Assembly (NCBI RefSeq): GCF_000003195.3
Contig: NC_012873.2
Span: 11,989,894 to 12,053,893 of the forward strand
Length of the DNA stretch: 64,000 bases
From: Sorghum bicolor
Taxonomy: Eukaryota > Streptophyta > Magnoliopsida > Poales > Poaceae
Direction: 5' to 3'
In this document: positions 9,634-22,112 of the stretch, one piece after another
How positions within the stretch are numbered: position 1 is the first letter of the stretch
Layout of the letters: each line of letters starts with the position of its first letter
The notes under the pieces: generated by a model
Database searches by the model: none
What the model was told of the DNA's origin: nothing
The model's input: only the letters and a program-made list of their open reading frames with translations
Position numbers and translations under genes: made by a program

Positions 9634-12600
9634 TGTAACACCCTAGGTGTTAAGCATGCACTTAGTCTCATAAACCATCCATAAGTATTCTCATCAAGCA
9701 TGGCATCATATGAGCATGTCATTCATTCAAGTGTGATTTTATGTGCTTTATTTTATGTGAATTAAATAGGGTAAAAATATTATGCTTACTTCTAAATTTC
9801 TTGAAGTGCCCAAATTAGGTTGAAATATGTGTTAGAAAATTTAAGAGTAATTTTGTGAAATTTTTGGAGCTATAGAAATTAAGAAATGGAATTTATACAA
9901 AAATCCCTAAAATGAATTTATTAAAAACCTAGAACTAGTTTTAATTTGTGATTCAAATTATATTTGGAATTTGGCTTTGCTTATTAAAAAAAAGTTGTAG
10001 GGAATTTTGTGGGGAGCAATTCTTCTTTTTACTCCAACCCCTAAAAAGATTTGTAAAAGCTTCAAAAGTCTCATTTAAGCTTTTGGGAAAATAAATTTTA
10101 AAAAAAAAAGAAAAGAGGGGCTGTTCACTGGCGGGCCGGCGCCAACCAACCGGCCTAGCCAGCGAAGCCAACCCAGGCCTCCCCGCGCCGCGTCCACTTC
10201 CCCCTCCAGGCGCTCGAACACGACCGCGCCGCGCGCGCGCCCGACCGTGTCAGGCCGACGGCGCCGCGTGGACGGCATGCGCGGCTCGCTGGCGCCACGA
10301 CCTCCCTCTCCGCTGTGGACAGCGCCAGCGCACTCGCCATTCTCACCTTCCCCCCGCGCGCTCTCTCGCTCTCTCTCCCGCTCTCTCGCCTCCGCTTCGC
10401 GCGCACCGCACCGCCGCCCGCCATCGGAGCTCTCCGAGCTCCCTTCGCCTTGTTCCCGGCACCTCGTCGCCTCCCAGCGCCTCTTTCCACCTCTTCGAGC
10501 TCCGCATTTGTCTCCGCATGCTCGGACGTGCCTTCTTCGCGCAGGTGAGCCTTCCTAGGGGACCGAATCGCTCGCCGGTGAGTGCGCGGCCTCGCCAGAG
10601 CTCTCCGCGGCGTCGGTATCGCTGGCTCTCCCTCTCTTGGCCCTCTCTTGCCTCGCTAGCGCGCGCACCGTGGTCGCCGTGGTTCCCCGAGTCACGAGAA
10701 GCCGCTCTAGCGCGCTCTATCGGAGTGTGGTGGTCGGCACCGCTGCGGCAGCGCCGCCGGTCCGCCATTTCTGGTGGCCAGCCCGCTGTGCTGGGTCTTA
10801 GAGCGAGTGGTGGGGTGGGATCGAGTCGCAAGAGGGAGACGAACGCGTTGGTACCTTTGGTTTCGGCCGGGAGGCCTCACCGGCGGCAAGCCGTCGACGG
10901 GAACCTTCCCCCTCTCTCTGCGTTCTGGCCAGCGGGCCCGGCTGGCAGGCGGGTCCGCTCGTCAGTGACCGCGGGTGCACTGCACCGGGTGCACCTAGCT
11001 GGTCCCGGGGGTGGATTTGAAATAGGTTTTCAGAAAATGTTTTCCAGAAAATAGTTTAAATAATATAAAATCCATATCTTGAGATATATGGCTCCAAAAT
11101 TGATGAAATAAATTTTGCTGTGTTCTATAATCTCAGATCTATAGTTTGGTATGGTTGCATGTCATGTTTGAACAACTTTTCTGTACAAATATATTTAATC
11201 CATGTTTTTGCTAAAAATTGGAAAATGCATAGTAATTAAAATATAACTCAGAAAAATATGAAACTTGTTTTGTTGGCTCTACATGGATGATTGGTCTCTG
11301 GGAAAAATATGTTACACATTATTTGCTGTATGAATTAATTTATGGTGATTTAAATGCTTGCATGGCAGTGGTTTATGATTTTTAATAAATAATTGGATCA
11401 TGCAATTAATCTGGAATGGATAAATAAATTATGAATTGTTATACATAGGTTAAATAAAGTAAAAGGGTGTTTGGTGTATCTTTGAAGCTTCGTGTGAGCT
11501 TGCTGGTTAACCATGAAGACAACTTGTAGAAGAGAATGTAATAGATGCTTAGTTCGATTACATGTTCTTGGATGATGTTGACTACCTTGTAGAAATGACC
11601 ACCTATAGCATCTATGCACCATGTCATAGTCATCTGTTACCCACTTGCATAAGCATTGCATCCCGGACATCTCGCACTCCACTCATGAGCACACATGCTT
11701 CATACAGGCTCGCAGGAGAACGAGGTGGGACCCGAGGAGCACGAGGAGGTCCAGGAGCAGGAACCTCTGGGAGGACCGGAGCCCGGAGAAGAGCTGCATG
11801 AGTGCCCGAATCACAAGCCGAGCACGTTTGAGAAAGTCAAGCCCCGGAGCATTCTAAGTCTCCCTATTCTCACTATTATGCTTGTTCTACTATGTTGCAT
11901 TAAGTGATAGGGATTGCTTGATACCGTTGATGCATATGTATTCCTTGATATCATCACTTGTTTATCTACCTTGACCTATGTAGATAGGCACGGAGTCCAT
12001 GCTTAGTTTGCTTAGTCCGGTAGAAGTCGGGTGATTTCCTGTCACCTACGAGATATAGGTGGACACCTGATTGATTAGCTGTAATTTGCTATGGGGAAGA
12101 ATAACCAAGTGTGGAAAGGAATTTGAGACCGGGCAGGGTCTTATGGTGGGTTGACCATAGTGCCCCTGCCTGTGTCGATTAAGGACCGATCGTTGACGGC
12201 CCTCTTGTCATGTTGAACGCATGCCCCACACTTAGCTGGAAGGATAAGTCGTTCCGACCGCGAAGCCTGAGCACTATCCGGGCCGGGAATCGGCCCGATG
12301 TACGTGCTATATTGGTGATGGTTGAGGAGAACGACAAGGGCACGGCGCGCAACCTTGGTATACCTTGGATACCTCGGTCGCCGGAACGGTCCTCGGGTAC
12401 GGGCGGTGCCTGTCGAACCCACGAATTGGTCCTGAATAGTGCAACACGGTGATCTGTTGCTCACTTGATCAGTGAGTGTGGTTTGTGTGGGAAAAAACTC
12501 GCCAGCTGGTTAGAAATCGATTCGAATCGCCATCGCTCCTGGATAGTGAGCACTTGACATGAGCCCTGTCCTCGTAGTAAGGACTATGGAACACTTGGGT

Positions 12601-13348
12601 TATGATGATAAATGATTTATGAATGCTATGATGAGGTACCATCATATTACTACACTTGTTTGCAATAGTACAGGTGCAAACCTAGATAATATGTAATGAT
12701 GATATCAAACTTGAGCTAATTAAAAGAAGAAAGGTTTTTAGACTATATTTTAGTGGAGTAATGCTTTTATGCAAAAAGTCTCAGCTACCCCACCATACAG
12801 CCTTCATGATCCTTGAAGAGTCTTTATCTTTTGTTTATGACGGGTAAGTCTAGCTGAGTACATTCTCGTACTCAGGGTTCTATTCTCATGTTGTTTTGCA
12901 GATGGTTAAATGTACTATGGTTATTGCATCCTCTGCTTGTACCCAGCGATGGGCGATGACTAGACCAAGGGCGATGGTCATTCTACCTTCTCTTTTGCTT
13001 TTGTGGGAATGACCGAACTATGGCACTGTATCAGACTAAATGTGTGTGTTATTTTCGAACTATGAAGCTTCCGCTACTTGAGAACTTGGTTTGTAATAAT
13101 TTTAAGTACTCCGGTGTATTGGATGAATGTTGTGAACTGGATGTAACTGTGAATGGTGACCGCTAAACTTATTACGATCTTGGCTGTATGTACGTTATGT
13201 AGTTTGAAATCCATCGAGATTTCACGGACTACCGGGATTATATGGGCTTAAGCTCGATGGTTTGATTGTGCAAATGGTCACTATTAGGCTTAATCTCTTA
13301 TAATTTAGGCGGTTCTTAATCTCTTATAATTTGGGCAGTTCTGTTACA
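9634..13348 (+). repeat. 3' LTR of the gypsy element (3.7 kb)
   Basis: The LTR begins TGTAACACCCTAGGTG just after the polypurine tract and ends TTCTGTTACA, giving TGTAACA/TGTTACA terminal inverted repeats. A GC-rich region (10120-11000) lies between AT-rich parts. The many ORFs over that GC-rich part, on both strands, have no domain support. The same family occurs in reverse orientation as a solo LTR at 28006-31932, matching at both ends and in blocks such as GACGGGTAAGTCTAGCTGAG (12840) and the GGCGATTCGAATCG-type block (12510-12560). Confidence 0.85.
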
Positions 13349-14100
13349 TGCATCTTGATGTTTCTTACTGCCAATAATGGTTCTCAAATGACCAACCAAT
13401 TAAACTGAGGCAAGCCTATCATTTCTAATCTGAGTATGTGTATTAGTATGTGTGCTATGTGGAACTCATGTTGGATCGACGAAATTGTTACTCTTGTCAA
13501 TTTTAATCTTTTATTCATGCTATTTTTTGTTTGCTTGGCAATGGTGGTAACCTCACCAAAATTATTTATGGATGCTGCCACCTTTTCATTCAGCAACAAC
13601 CAAACAAGATAGCATTCTATGAAATTATCCTAACAGACTAAAAACAGAACATGACAGCCTATATGGTCTCAACGATGCTGGTTCTGGCTGGGATGACCCC
13701 TTCATCTAAACTACTCGAGCAACCAATCACGCCCTCAAAGAACCATGTTCTTACTTTCGTGTTATTACCGTCCTGTACTTCCTCCCTGCTCCAGTAAACG
13801 CAAGAGAGACTGAGGGGAAAGAAAGGGAGGAGAGGACACAGGACAGACGCACAATCAGCACGAGATGCATACGTTGAGAGGCTGTCAGAACGAGATGCAT
13901 ACATAATTGAGGCTGTTTGGTTCCCAGCTGCTGTTGGTAACCACACCATGCTGTGTGGCGGCGCAGTGGCTGCCGCCAGGTTCGGCAGGAAATGAACTGC
14001 CATCAGTTGTGGCGTGGCTTACAAACAAACACGACCATGACCGTAATTCACACCGCAACAATACTAAACACAGTCATTTGTCGAAATAGATTTATTCCAA
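13349..14100. other. Intergenic DNA downstream of PRP3
   Basis: No gene or transposon ends were recognised. A short direct repeat (ACGAGATGCATAC, at about 13860 and 13890) is the only structure seen. The right end probably merges into the PRP3 3' UTR. Confidence 0.45.
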
Positions 14101-14379
14101 ATGCACACTGCAAAATTCAACAGTTGGTCGCAACATAGTTTCTAGTCCACAGGAAAATCCAGCAATAGACATCAACATCTCTGAAATGGCATGTTCACAA
14201 CAGACTGACAACACCAAGCATTACTCAATTCAGCACTTCAGCAGATGTGCCCGTTGGTATAGATACTCGTGATAAGAAGACTTACCATCATGACAAGCGC
14301 TTATAACATTGGCCACACATCACTAGCATGGCCAGCAAAGATCAGAAGCAGCTAGCAAAGTTCTGAACAGGTGCTTTGC

Positions 14380-17300
14380 TCAGGAAGAATCTTCTGAGAA
14401 ATTGACAGCAAGGTCCCAGTAGTGAGGAACTTTAGCATCAATGAAAACCTTCTTAGCTGCAGCCTCACTCCGGCAGTTGTGTACAGTGAACCTGTGGAAG
14501 GTGGGCTTTGCCACAGTACCCTGCCAGACCAATACACAGCTATTCACTGGCTTGTCGGCTTCCACTTCTGCATCTTCATCACCACCAACAGCAGTAGCCC
14601 AGTCTATACGGTTTAGCATGAGCTTATTATACCTTTTGATTGATTTCTTCCCCCCTTCAACAACCACAACACTGATACTATCAGTGATGACCGCAGCACC
14701 TGTTAGTTTATTCTCTTGTGCATTCACATCAACTTTGAAGCGTGTCTGTGGATGGGACAGGTCTCTTATCTTGTAAACACAAACTATAGTCTCCACTGTG
14801 TTAGTAGGATCATCAAAAAGCTTCCGTTCTTTCTTCTCACGGCGCTCAGATGGTGTAAGCTTGCGGGCAATGTTACGGTCAACGTGAGCCTGCTCACGCT
14901 CTGCAGCAGCAGTTCTTATTTCCATCTCCAACCGTGTGGGATCTTGCACAGCTTCAGAGCCTAGTACTTTCATAAGATTGCTCATTTTGACCTTGGGCTT
15001 GGGTGGCTCCAAGAGGCCTTGCCTAATCATTTCTTGCCTATCTTTTTCCTTAGCAAGACGCCTTTGTGTTCTCAACTTCTTCTGCTCCTTCTTAGTCAAC
15101 TTCAGCGGCTGGGGCGGCGGTGGTGCAGGTTCAGCAGGTGGATCATATGGTTCTGGATGTTCAACATAAATGGTGATCTTGTCCATATTAAGCTTCTCCA
15201 CAGAGATATCCTCATATGTGGCAGAAAGTAAAATTTTTGCATCCCTGAAAACAACAATAAAAATTAGTTTATGTTCATTTACAACATAGAACCTTAAAAA
15301 AACATCATTCAAAGAGGAAGCAAGAAACAACCATGGCTCAATTTCAGGGATCTCTTCCTTCTGCTTTTGTTTTGGAGCTCTCACACCAACAGCAACCTCA
15401 ATAAGATTTGGATTCATGTCTACTTCTGTCTTTGCCTTAGCAAGCTGGGCTTGCTTTACTTTGAACTCTTTAGCTTGTGCTTCACCAAATTGACTCTAGG
15501 TAAAAGAAACATTCAAATAAGGGAGAAGAAATATTGATAAACATAACCAAAACAGATCTTGCAGGTTCCGCATACCTTAATTTTCTGCAATTCAGCCTGC
15601 CTGGTGAGTTTACCCTCTTCAACGAACTGAAATCCTGGCCTTTTAGGACGGAGGAGCTTCTTTTGGTTTAAGCCCATCCTTTCATCAAAATGAACACTTG
15701 ATTTTGCAAGAGAGTCCAAGTCCGGCTTGATTATTTGAAAAGCCTCTTTCTTCTGCTTGTTTATATTGACCTAACCAAGGTAGAACAAGATGGTACCAGT
15801 CACCATACAGAAAAATCATGGATAAAATTCTATAGTAAGCTCTATAGTAACCTATGAAAATTTACCTTCAGAGTACTAAGATTTGTTGGCTTTGTCATGC
15901 TGATCACATTACCCTGCTCATCAATTTCCCTACCTTGAGCATCAAGGCGAAGAACAGGAGCCTTTGCAGGTCTTTGTGGTACAGTAACTTCAGTAGATGT
16001 ACCAGGGAATAAGTTGATGAGAGGACCGAATTGTGGATCTTGGCGGAACCCCATCTTAGCAGCAAGTTCTTGGGCTCGCTTCACAGAATCGAGATTGGGA
16101 ATGTTTGTAAGACCTGGAATACCAATTGCACCACCTATGGCCAGCGTTCCAGAGACATCAGTAGGTTTTGCTTCTCCTTTAGAAAAAAGTTGTGCATCTA
16201 CAGCTGATACAGAAGTTTTTACTTCTTCTTTAGAAACTTGTGTAGCAGCAACAGCTGTACCAGGCTTATTATTAAGCTGTGTGGGGAAAAATAAGATTAG
16301 AACAATTGCACAGTATACAATTAAAAAATAGAGCAAGGGACTGGGAATAGCTATGTTTTCTTACCATAGGTAATTTCTTGAGTTTTTCTGACAGTTCCTT
16401 CTTCAGTTGCAAAGCTTTTTTTGCTTTGGCTAAAGCATCAAGAGATAGGTTACTGCTTTTGCCAGCAGCAGACATTGCACTTCCATCTGTACTAGATTTT
16501 ACGGTAACCTCATCAGATCTAATACTAACTCCCTCATTTGCATTGTTGGTATAAATTGATGATACCTTTGAAGGAACGGGGACAGAAGATGGCACAGAAA
16601 CGGCACTGAGCGATTGCTGAGAACCAGCCTGCAAAATATGAGATGAGAAGTCATACATAGAAATAAACAATAACAATATGATGATGAATCATCAATTTTG
16701 TCTCAAAATACATGGCACTTAAAAAAGGACAGAAAATACAACAAACGCATCAAAAAAAACTAACAAAATGGTCAAGTGGAATGTGCACGATAGCCCACAG
16801 CACACAAAAAAATTAGTGCATCTTCAAATCCTGGCCAGCATATGACTTAGCATATCAAAATGAACAATTTTTAACAGGCATTCACTTTAAATGCCACAGC
16901 CTTGCAAAAGCAAAGCAACTACGACCAAATGCAAAAGTAGCATCTGTAGCCAATAGGCAGATTATAGCATGGGCAAAAATACTATGACATTCCTCAAACA
17001 ACTTCATATTTAAAACATCATTTTGACTCAAAAATATAACTATATCATCCATCACTGGGCAAACATAAACCAACAGGGGACTGCATTGAAGTCTTGACTG
17101 CTGAGTAGCCTGTTAAAATATATTTATAATTATAAGAAAAGCTGCATAAGTGCACCATACTTGCAACTCTTAAGTGCCAAACAAAGCATACTGTAGACTT
17201 ATGACAGCACAAAACAGTCATAATTATGACTTAGGAAGCACTGCCATAGCTGCCTTATTCTTACTGAATCTAGGGCAGAAGTTGGCATTGTAATAACAGT

Positions 17301-18359
17301 GGCTACTCAAATCAAGCAACAGTAACTGTTAATCACCAACCAAAGATATTTTCACAAGGAGACATTCAAGCAATACAACTCAATTTAGATGGCATAAACT
17401 TCTTGAGCACAAATGAACCTTAAAACACAGATTCTGCAGAAAGACTTTAAGCTCTTCAACATATTTTCTAGACAGATGATAGATTATGAACTGATATTCT
17501 ATGAACTAAGCAAATAGTATTACTCAATAATGTAGCCATTTCATTTCTCCAGGTTTCCATAACCCAGAATCTAGTAGTAAAACCATCGCATACTTCACAA
17601 AAAGGATAAACTGGCACTCATAAGCATTCTACTTTCCCAAGCTTTAGTAATCAACATGAAAACACAATAAAATGAACTCAGCAATGTAATGACACTTACA
17701 TTATGTGCATCGCCGTTCTGTGAATCCCCGTTAATTGATAACTCCCCCTTCTTCGGCTCATGAGACGAGATTTCCTTACCCAGCTTACTCACATCACCAT
17801 TCTTCCCAATCGCATCGACATCCTCAAACCTCCGGCGCTCCCGCCTAGGCCTCTCCTCCTTGGGTGGAGGCGGGTCTACGGAGGCCCTGGCCCGCTTGCC
17901 CCCGTCGCGGCCGGGCTCGTCCCCGTCGCCACCGCCCTCGTGGCCCTTCCGCTTCCGCGACGACGACCGCGGCTCGCGGTCGGTGGAGTCGCAGCGCTCG
18001 ACGGACTCCCGCGGGCGGCTAGTCGAGCGGTCCCGCTTCGGCGAGGGCGGCGGGGACTCGGACGGGGACACGGACCGTCGGTTCCCGCGGCGGCGGTCGT
18101 CGTCCCCGCCGTCGCGGTAGCGGTGGCTACGGCTGTCGTCCTTGTCGTGATGGTGACGGTGGCGGCGGTCATCCTCGCCGCCTCCGCCACCGTCCTTGTC
18201 GCGGTGGCGGCGGCGGCGGTCCTCGTCTCCGCCGTCGTGCCTGCGGTGAGCGTCGGTGTCGTGGTGACTGCGGCGGCGGTGCCGGTCGTCGTCCCGGTCG
18301 CGCGATCGGTGGTGCCCGTCGTCGTCGCGAGTGCGGCGTGACGAGCGCTCGCGATCCAT
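14380..18359 (-). CDS. PRP3: U4/U6 snRNP protein PRP3 (RDM16-like), 6 exons
   Basis: PRP3 is a component of the U4/U6 and U4/U6.U5 snRNPs, holding U4/U6 RNA in the nucleus during pre-mRNA splicing; the Arabidopsis orthologue, RDM16, also affects RNA-directed DNA methylation. Inferred exons: 18359-17700, 16628-16365, 16276-15866, 15770-15576, 15495-15332 and 15244-14380, giving 852 aa. All introns have GT..AG ends and phases agree across every join. Residues 1-220 are an Arg/Asp/His/Ser-rich (RD/RS-like) tail. The PRP3 domain spans about 410-715 (RLDAQGREIDEQGNVI, KPDLDSLAKSSVHFDER, EPWDAKILL, TPSERREKKERKLFDD). The C-terminal Prp3_C/DUF1115 domain spans about 716-848 (VCVYKIRDLSHPQTRFKVDV, VPHYWDLAVNF). 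The start is the first ATG of the charged tail. No N-terminal PWI domain was seen. The 87-nt intron between the last two exons is unusual (see findings). Confidence 0.93.
15245..15331 (-). other. PRP3 intron 5, 87 nt, frame-preserving and stop-free
   Basis: The donor GTTGTT follows GAGCCATG and the acceptor is TTTTCAG. The length is a multiple of three and the frame stays open through it, so retention would add 29 mostly hydrophobic residues between the conserved EPW and DAKILL rather than truncate the protein. Confidence 0.75.
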
Positions 18360-18651
18360 GGGTGGGGAATGGCAAGGAGGGTTAGGGTTTGAGTCGATTC
18401 GCCAATGAGGGAGGGCTGAGAGGATAAAGAGACGAAGGATCTGCGGTCGGCGCCGCGTGCGGGTTCCGGGTTGGATTGGGCCGTTGGGGTTGGGGGCCTG
18501 CCGGCATGTTGTGGGCTGGTGGCGGTGGCCGAATGTTTTTTTTTATTAAAGAAATAGGGGACGATTTGTTCCCACCTGATTTTATTTCACACATCTCAGC
18601 AAGTCGGTGAGTGGAACGGTGCAAAGCACGACTTTGAAGATCACAGGAGTA
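18360..18651 (-). promoter_or_regulatory. PRP3 5' leader and promoter region
   Basis: This is the DNA upstream of the PRP3 ATG, moderately GC-rich up to about 18530, then AT-rich. No convincing TATA box was seen, as is common for housekeeping genes. The transcription start cannot be placed. Confidence 0.4.
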
Positions 18652-18893
18652 CTCACTCCATCGTCAAATTGTAAGTCATTCAAAGCATCTAAAGTTTAAC
18701 CAAATTTATATGGTACGATAATAACATTTATAATATTAATTAAGTGCCATTAGGTTTTTCAATAATTATATTTTCATAGTATATCTATTTGATGCCACAA
18801 AACTTTGTAATTTTTTCTATAGTTTTGATCAAACTTGAGATGCTTTGACTCTCCAAGATTCTTAGAATGATTTACAATTTGGAATGAAAGGAG
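18652..18893. mobile_element. Stowaway-like MITE, TSD TA
   Basis: A 242-bp element is flanked by TA on both sides (18650-18651 and 18894-18895). Its ends are inverted: CTCACTCCATCGTCAAATTG at the left and CAATTTGGAATGAAAGGAG at the right. The CTCACTCC..GGAGTA style and TA target point to Tc1/mariner Stowaway-type elements. It lies about 290 bp upstream of the PRP3 start codon. Confidence 0.8.
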
Positions 18894-18899
18894 TATAAG

Positions 18900-20205
18900 A
18901 GAGAAAGAGAGATTACAACAGTAACACCACCACCAACAACACTTAACATAAACAACAACAAAAACCAACATGAGGACTTAAGGATAAGCCTAGACGCAAG
19001 CCGAAAAACACCAATCGATCACCGATTTGCGTCACTGCCAAATAGCATACTCGTCGATTTTGACATGGCCATTGGCCCTGCACCACTCTTCGTAGCTGCG
19101 GCGCTCCGTTGCTGCCCTTAATATAAGGACCAGCAAGTGAAATGGGGACTAAGAGTGACGACAGCCACGTAAGCCCATGATCATCGGACATAGCGACCTC
19201 CCTTGAAACTAAAGGTGACACCTATAGCACATCCGGACTTAGGTACCATCATTCAACATCGTCCATAGGGAGGAAACTTAGAGGGGAATGGTGGCAACGG
19301 TGGATACACCACTTGGCATTCGATCTTTTGGCACCATCAAGGAGAGCGCAGACAGAGCAGAGATGCTAGAGGAGGACACTCGTCAAAACATCTGCAACGA
19401 CTAGTAGCTAGGGCCAATCTCACCCAAGAGAGGAACAAGGAGCAAGAAGCACGGAGAGCACCAGGGCACGCCGGTTGTGGAAGGAAGCAGGTGTGCTTGT
19501 ATTGACGCCTTCAAGAATGGAAGTGACGTCCACAAATACCACCATTGATGACCAGAGCACTAGGCTTGTAAGGGCTTTCGCCCTTCAGACCTGCCCTCTG
19601 GGTGCAGCAAACTCAAGATGGCTTCCGTGCAAGCATGAAGCTAAAATGTACAGCGGCTAAACGCGACATCGTCGCTGGCCTGTAGCATCAACGAGACAGG
19701 GTTTTCACCTAGATTCCCAATGCTTGCAGAAGCCAATCCAGAGCAACACGAGAAGCTAAATGCTAATGATGGTAGCTTCCCTTAGATCAATGACATGTGC
19801 CAGACAGTGGGGAGGCCGACAACCACCGCAGGTAGCGGCTGGCCAAATCTAGACGTTGGCAACCACCGTGCCATGTTTCCGGGCAGATCCGCGCGCGAGG
19901 AGGTCAGCCACAATGCCATCGAGCAAGAGCAGACCGAGCGCTCCTGGCTAGCGTTGGCACTTGGCAAACAACCGCCCATGGCCCTGACTTGGTTGGTTGG
20001 AGAAGGCCACCGCCACCACTGCTTGCTTAGGGAGGACGTCCCATCCACGTCCTTACCAACCACTGGTCGAAGCCAGTCAGTCGGCCAGATCTAGCCATTG
20101 GCTCTCACCCTAGCATGGTCCTGCCCCGATGGAGTAGGAGCAAGCCAAGGCATGGCGAGGATGCCCGCCGTCTACTGGCTTGCCCGCGCGGTGGTGGAAT
20201 GTTTG
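18900..20205. other. Unclassified intergenic sequence
   Basis: The composition is coding-like (about half GC), but no long frame or known domain is present on either strand. Short ORFs at 19475, 19795 and 20063(-) lack recognisable features. It may be a decayed repeat or noncoding part of a retroelement. Confidence 0.35.
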
Positions 20206-20645
20206 GAATTGCTTTTTTATATAGGAATTTTGCAATTTCATTAATCAACCATGACGGCTAAATCGCTCGACACCAAGTACTGGATACAGATCTGGCACAT
20301 CATCCATCACTAGAGGCTCAACCACTTGACAAACTCACCCAATGATAACTAGTTAATGCGCTACACGATTATACTCACGGGGGGCATAAATCACATGGAA
20401 GACAACAAAAATCTCGGCCAGAGTTCATGCACAAGGCCGCCCATCATCGATAATCTATACTCATCACCCTGTATACCCCAAACTACTTGTTGGGCATCAC
20501 TTTCAAGCACCACATGACTGATCCCTAGCTCAATTGCCGTGCAAACGCCCTGGATGCACGCCTTCAGTTCCATGTGCAGCGGGTCACATGCGAAATCCAC
20601 TCGTCCACACAACGTCTTACTGAATGACATCACCCACACATCTCT
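20206..20645 (-). pseudogene. 5'-truncated LINE remnant (RNase H-like 3' end)
   Basis: Read on the minus strand from about 20639, the frame gives DPLHMELKACIQGVCTAIEL then HVVLESDAQQVVWGIQ, the pattern of the plant non-LTR RNase H-like domain (RVT_3), followed by FHVIYAPREYNRVAH. A stop follows, then TTAATGAAATTGCAAAATTCC and an A-rich tail (T-run at about 20212-20217 on the plus strand), as at the 3' end of grass L1-type LINEs. Everything upstream of RNase H is missing, as is usual for 5' truncation during insertion. No TSD was found. A captured host RNase H-like gene fragment is the less likely alternative. Confidence 0.65.
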
Positions 20646-20696
20646 GATTATATAGGCCCATCCTTCGCTTGCATACGAGCACTCTTGTACGATAAT

Positions 20697-20699
20697 CTA

Positions 20700-20740
<41 letters not shown>

Positions 20741-20745
20741 CATTA
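20697..20745. repeat. (ATT)n microsatellite
   Basis: About 14 ATT units run from 20700, followed by a degraded AGC/AGT triplet tract to 20760. The poly-Ile and poly-Ser frames across it are artefacts. Confidence 0.95.
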
Positions 20746-20900
20746 GCAGCAGTAGTAGTAGATTATGGACGTGTTTCGGACCGCGGTGCAAAATATGTAC
20801 CACAACTGTCGTACCGTGGCACGAAAATGTCCAACCTAGTTCGTTTTGCGTACCGATGCTATATGCGGTGAAAAGAATTGTCTGCACCGCTAGATGTTTA

Positions 20901-21106
20901 GGGCACTAACAATGCAGACTCTATCATGGAGTCTAAAGTTATTTATTAACTCGAACAATGTGGACTTAGAGTCTAAATAAGATTTGGAGTCTTATTTTTT
21001 CTACCTCTTTCTTTAATAAATATGCTGCCACATTAGCAAAATATCATAAATAATATGTAATTAATTGTCTTAGACTTTATAATAAAGTCTTGCATTGTGA
21101 GTGCTC
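20901..21106. mobile_element. Tourist-like (PIF/Harbinger-type) MITE, TSD TTA
   Basis: A 206-bp element starts GGGCACTAACAATGCA and ends TGCATTGTGAGTGCTC, clear terminal inverted repeats. TTA flanks both ends (20898-20900, 21107-21109), the 3-bp TWA duplication typical of Tourist elements. Confidence 0.85.
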
Positions 21107-21109
21107 TTA

Positions 21110-21676
21110 GTGTGATTCTTCACTTCTTTTGATAGGCCCTGCGGGAAAACGTGGTCAAAACACGCATATTTGTTTTTGTTTATAAATCCATTCTCAGTGA
21201 AAACAAAAGGAGAATCCCGTCAAGCGCTTCGACTATTTCTGATTCTAGCACAGTCGGCTAAAACAAGTACAGTGCTGCTCGTGCTGGTACATGTACTGAT
21301 CAAGAGTGACCATGGTTTTTTTTTCTTCTTCGTGGTGTCATCTATGGAGAGTTGGAGACCTTTAACGTGGTGAGTTAGCTACAGTGCCATCCTGAACCTA
21401 TCCTCACACATCCCTGTTCATCTACAGTTACTCCTTGCTGGCCGTACAATCATGCCCGCTGCTCGCCGATGCCCGCCACGCCGGTGCCCGAATACAGAAC
21501 CCGCCACCCAAGCCATCAAGAAAGTGCACCGCATCTGTTCACTTTTCCTCACCGAGAAAAAAGAACTTGATCAATGCTGTGGGATGACAAAAAATTCTTA
21601 CTTTCATAGTCCTCTTCTCCCTATACAAAATATACTATTAATTTAATTTGTTCATACATGCCACAAAACTAAATGT
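21110..21676. other. Intergenic DNA, no recognised feature
   Basis: Only short frames without domains were found, and no repeat ends. Confidence 0.35.
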
Positions 21677-21678
21677 TA

Positions 21679-21850
21679 CTCACTCCATCCCAAATTGTAA
21701 GTCATTCCAAGAATCTTGGAGAGTCAAAGCATTTTCACGTTTGACCAAAATTATAGAGAAAAATACTAAGATTTGTAACGTAAAGTGAGTATATTATGAA
21801 AATATAATTAAGAAAGAATCTAATGGTATTTAGTTAGTCTTCTTATTTTT
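21679..21850. mobile_element. Stowaway-like MITE, right end lost
   Basis: After TA at 21677-21678 the sequence begins CTCACTCCATCCCAAATTG and continues with TGTAAGTCATTCCAAGAATC and CTTGGAGAGTCAAAGCATTT. These blocks also occur in the complete element at 18652-18893. No matching right terminus was seen. Confidence 0.65.
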
Positions 21851-21945
21851 GATAGCTAGTCTTCTTATTTTTTTTACGACCGTACAGATTGGATAGTCAA
21901 TGCGTTCTTGTACCAGCTTGACCTGGAGTTGATCCCCCGTGGGGG

Positions 21946-21997
21946 ATGAGGTTTGGAGATTTTTCGTCTAAAGCACATGAGGTTTGGAGATTTTTCG
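21946..21997. repeat. 31-bp period direct repeat
   Basis: ATGAGGTTTGGAGATTTTTCG occurs at 21946-21966 and 21977-21997 in a short local duplication. Confidence 0.85.
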
Positions 21998-22022
21998 GCC
22001 TCCACGAGAGATCTTCTACCTC

Positions 22023-22112
22023 AAGAAAAATGTTCAGGAGCGTCTTCTCCCTATTCGCTGAGTTTTTAAGAAAAATGCTCGGGAGCGTCTTCTCCCTGTT
22101 CGCTGAGGTTTT
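22023..22112. repeat. 45-bp tandem duplication
   Basis: Two units starting AAGAAAAATG (22023 and 22068) are the same apart from a few bases, including the block AGCGTCTTCTCCCT. It sits about 800 bp upstream of the small acidic-protein gene. Confidence 0.85.

Larger units (their letters stand above)
7567..13348 (+). mobile_element. 5'-truncated Ty3/gypsy retrotransposon with long 3' LTR
   Basis: Only the 3' half survives: the end of reverse transcriptase, RNase H, integrase with a chromodomain-like tail, a polypurine tract and a 3.7-kb 3' LTR. The 5' LTR, gag, protease and most of reverse transcriptase are missing. The join at about 7566 is to the unrelated reverse-oriented LTR-like fragment. 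A 5' TSD cannot be checked because that end is lost; the bases after the 3' LTR are TGCAT. Confidence 0.85.

Noticed and set aside
10155..11054. ORFs of 103-178 aa in the GC-rich part of the gypsy LTR
   Set aside because: They lie on both strands within an LTR, lack domains, and similar non-homologous frames occur in the related solo LTR.
17030..17120. Possible extra PRP3 exon preceded by TTTTAACAG
   Set aside because: An acceptor-like site exists, but the following sequence has no PRP3 similarity and adding it is not needed to keep phase between 17700 and 16628.
17760..18341. 193-aa plus-strand frame over PRP3 exon 1
   Set aside because: It is the antisense shadow of a GC-rich Arg/Asp/His-coding exon; valine/alanine-only composition and no domain.
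20648..20909. Poly-isoleucine ORFs
   Set aside because: They translate the ATT microsatellite.
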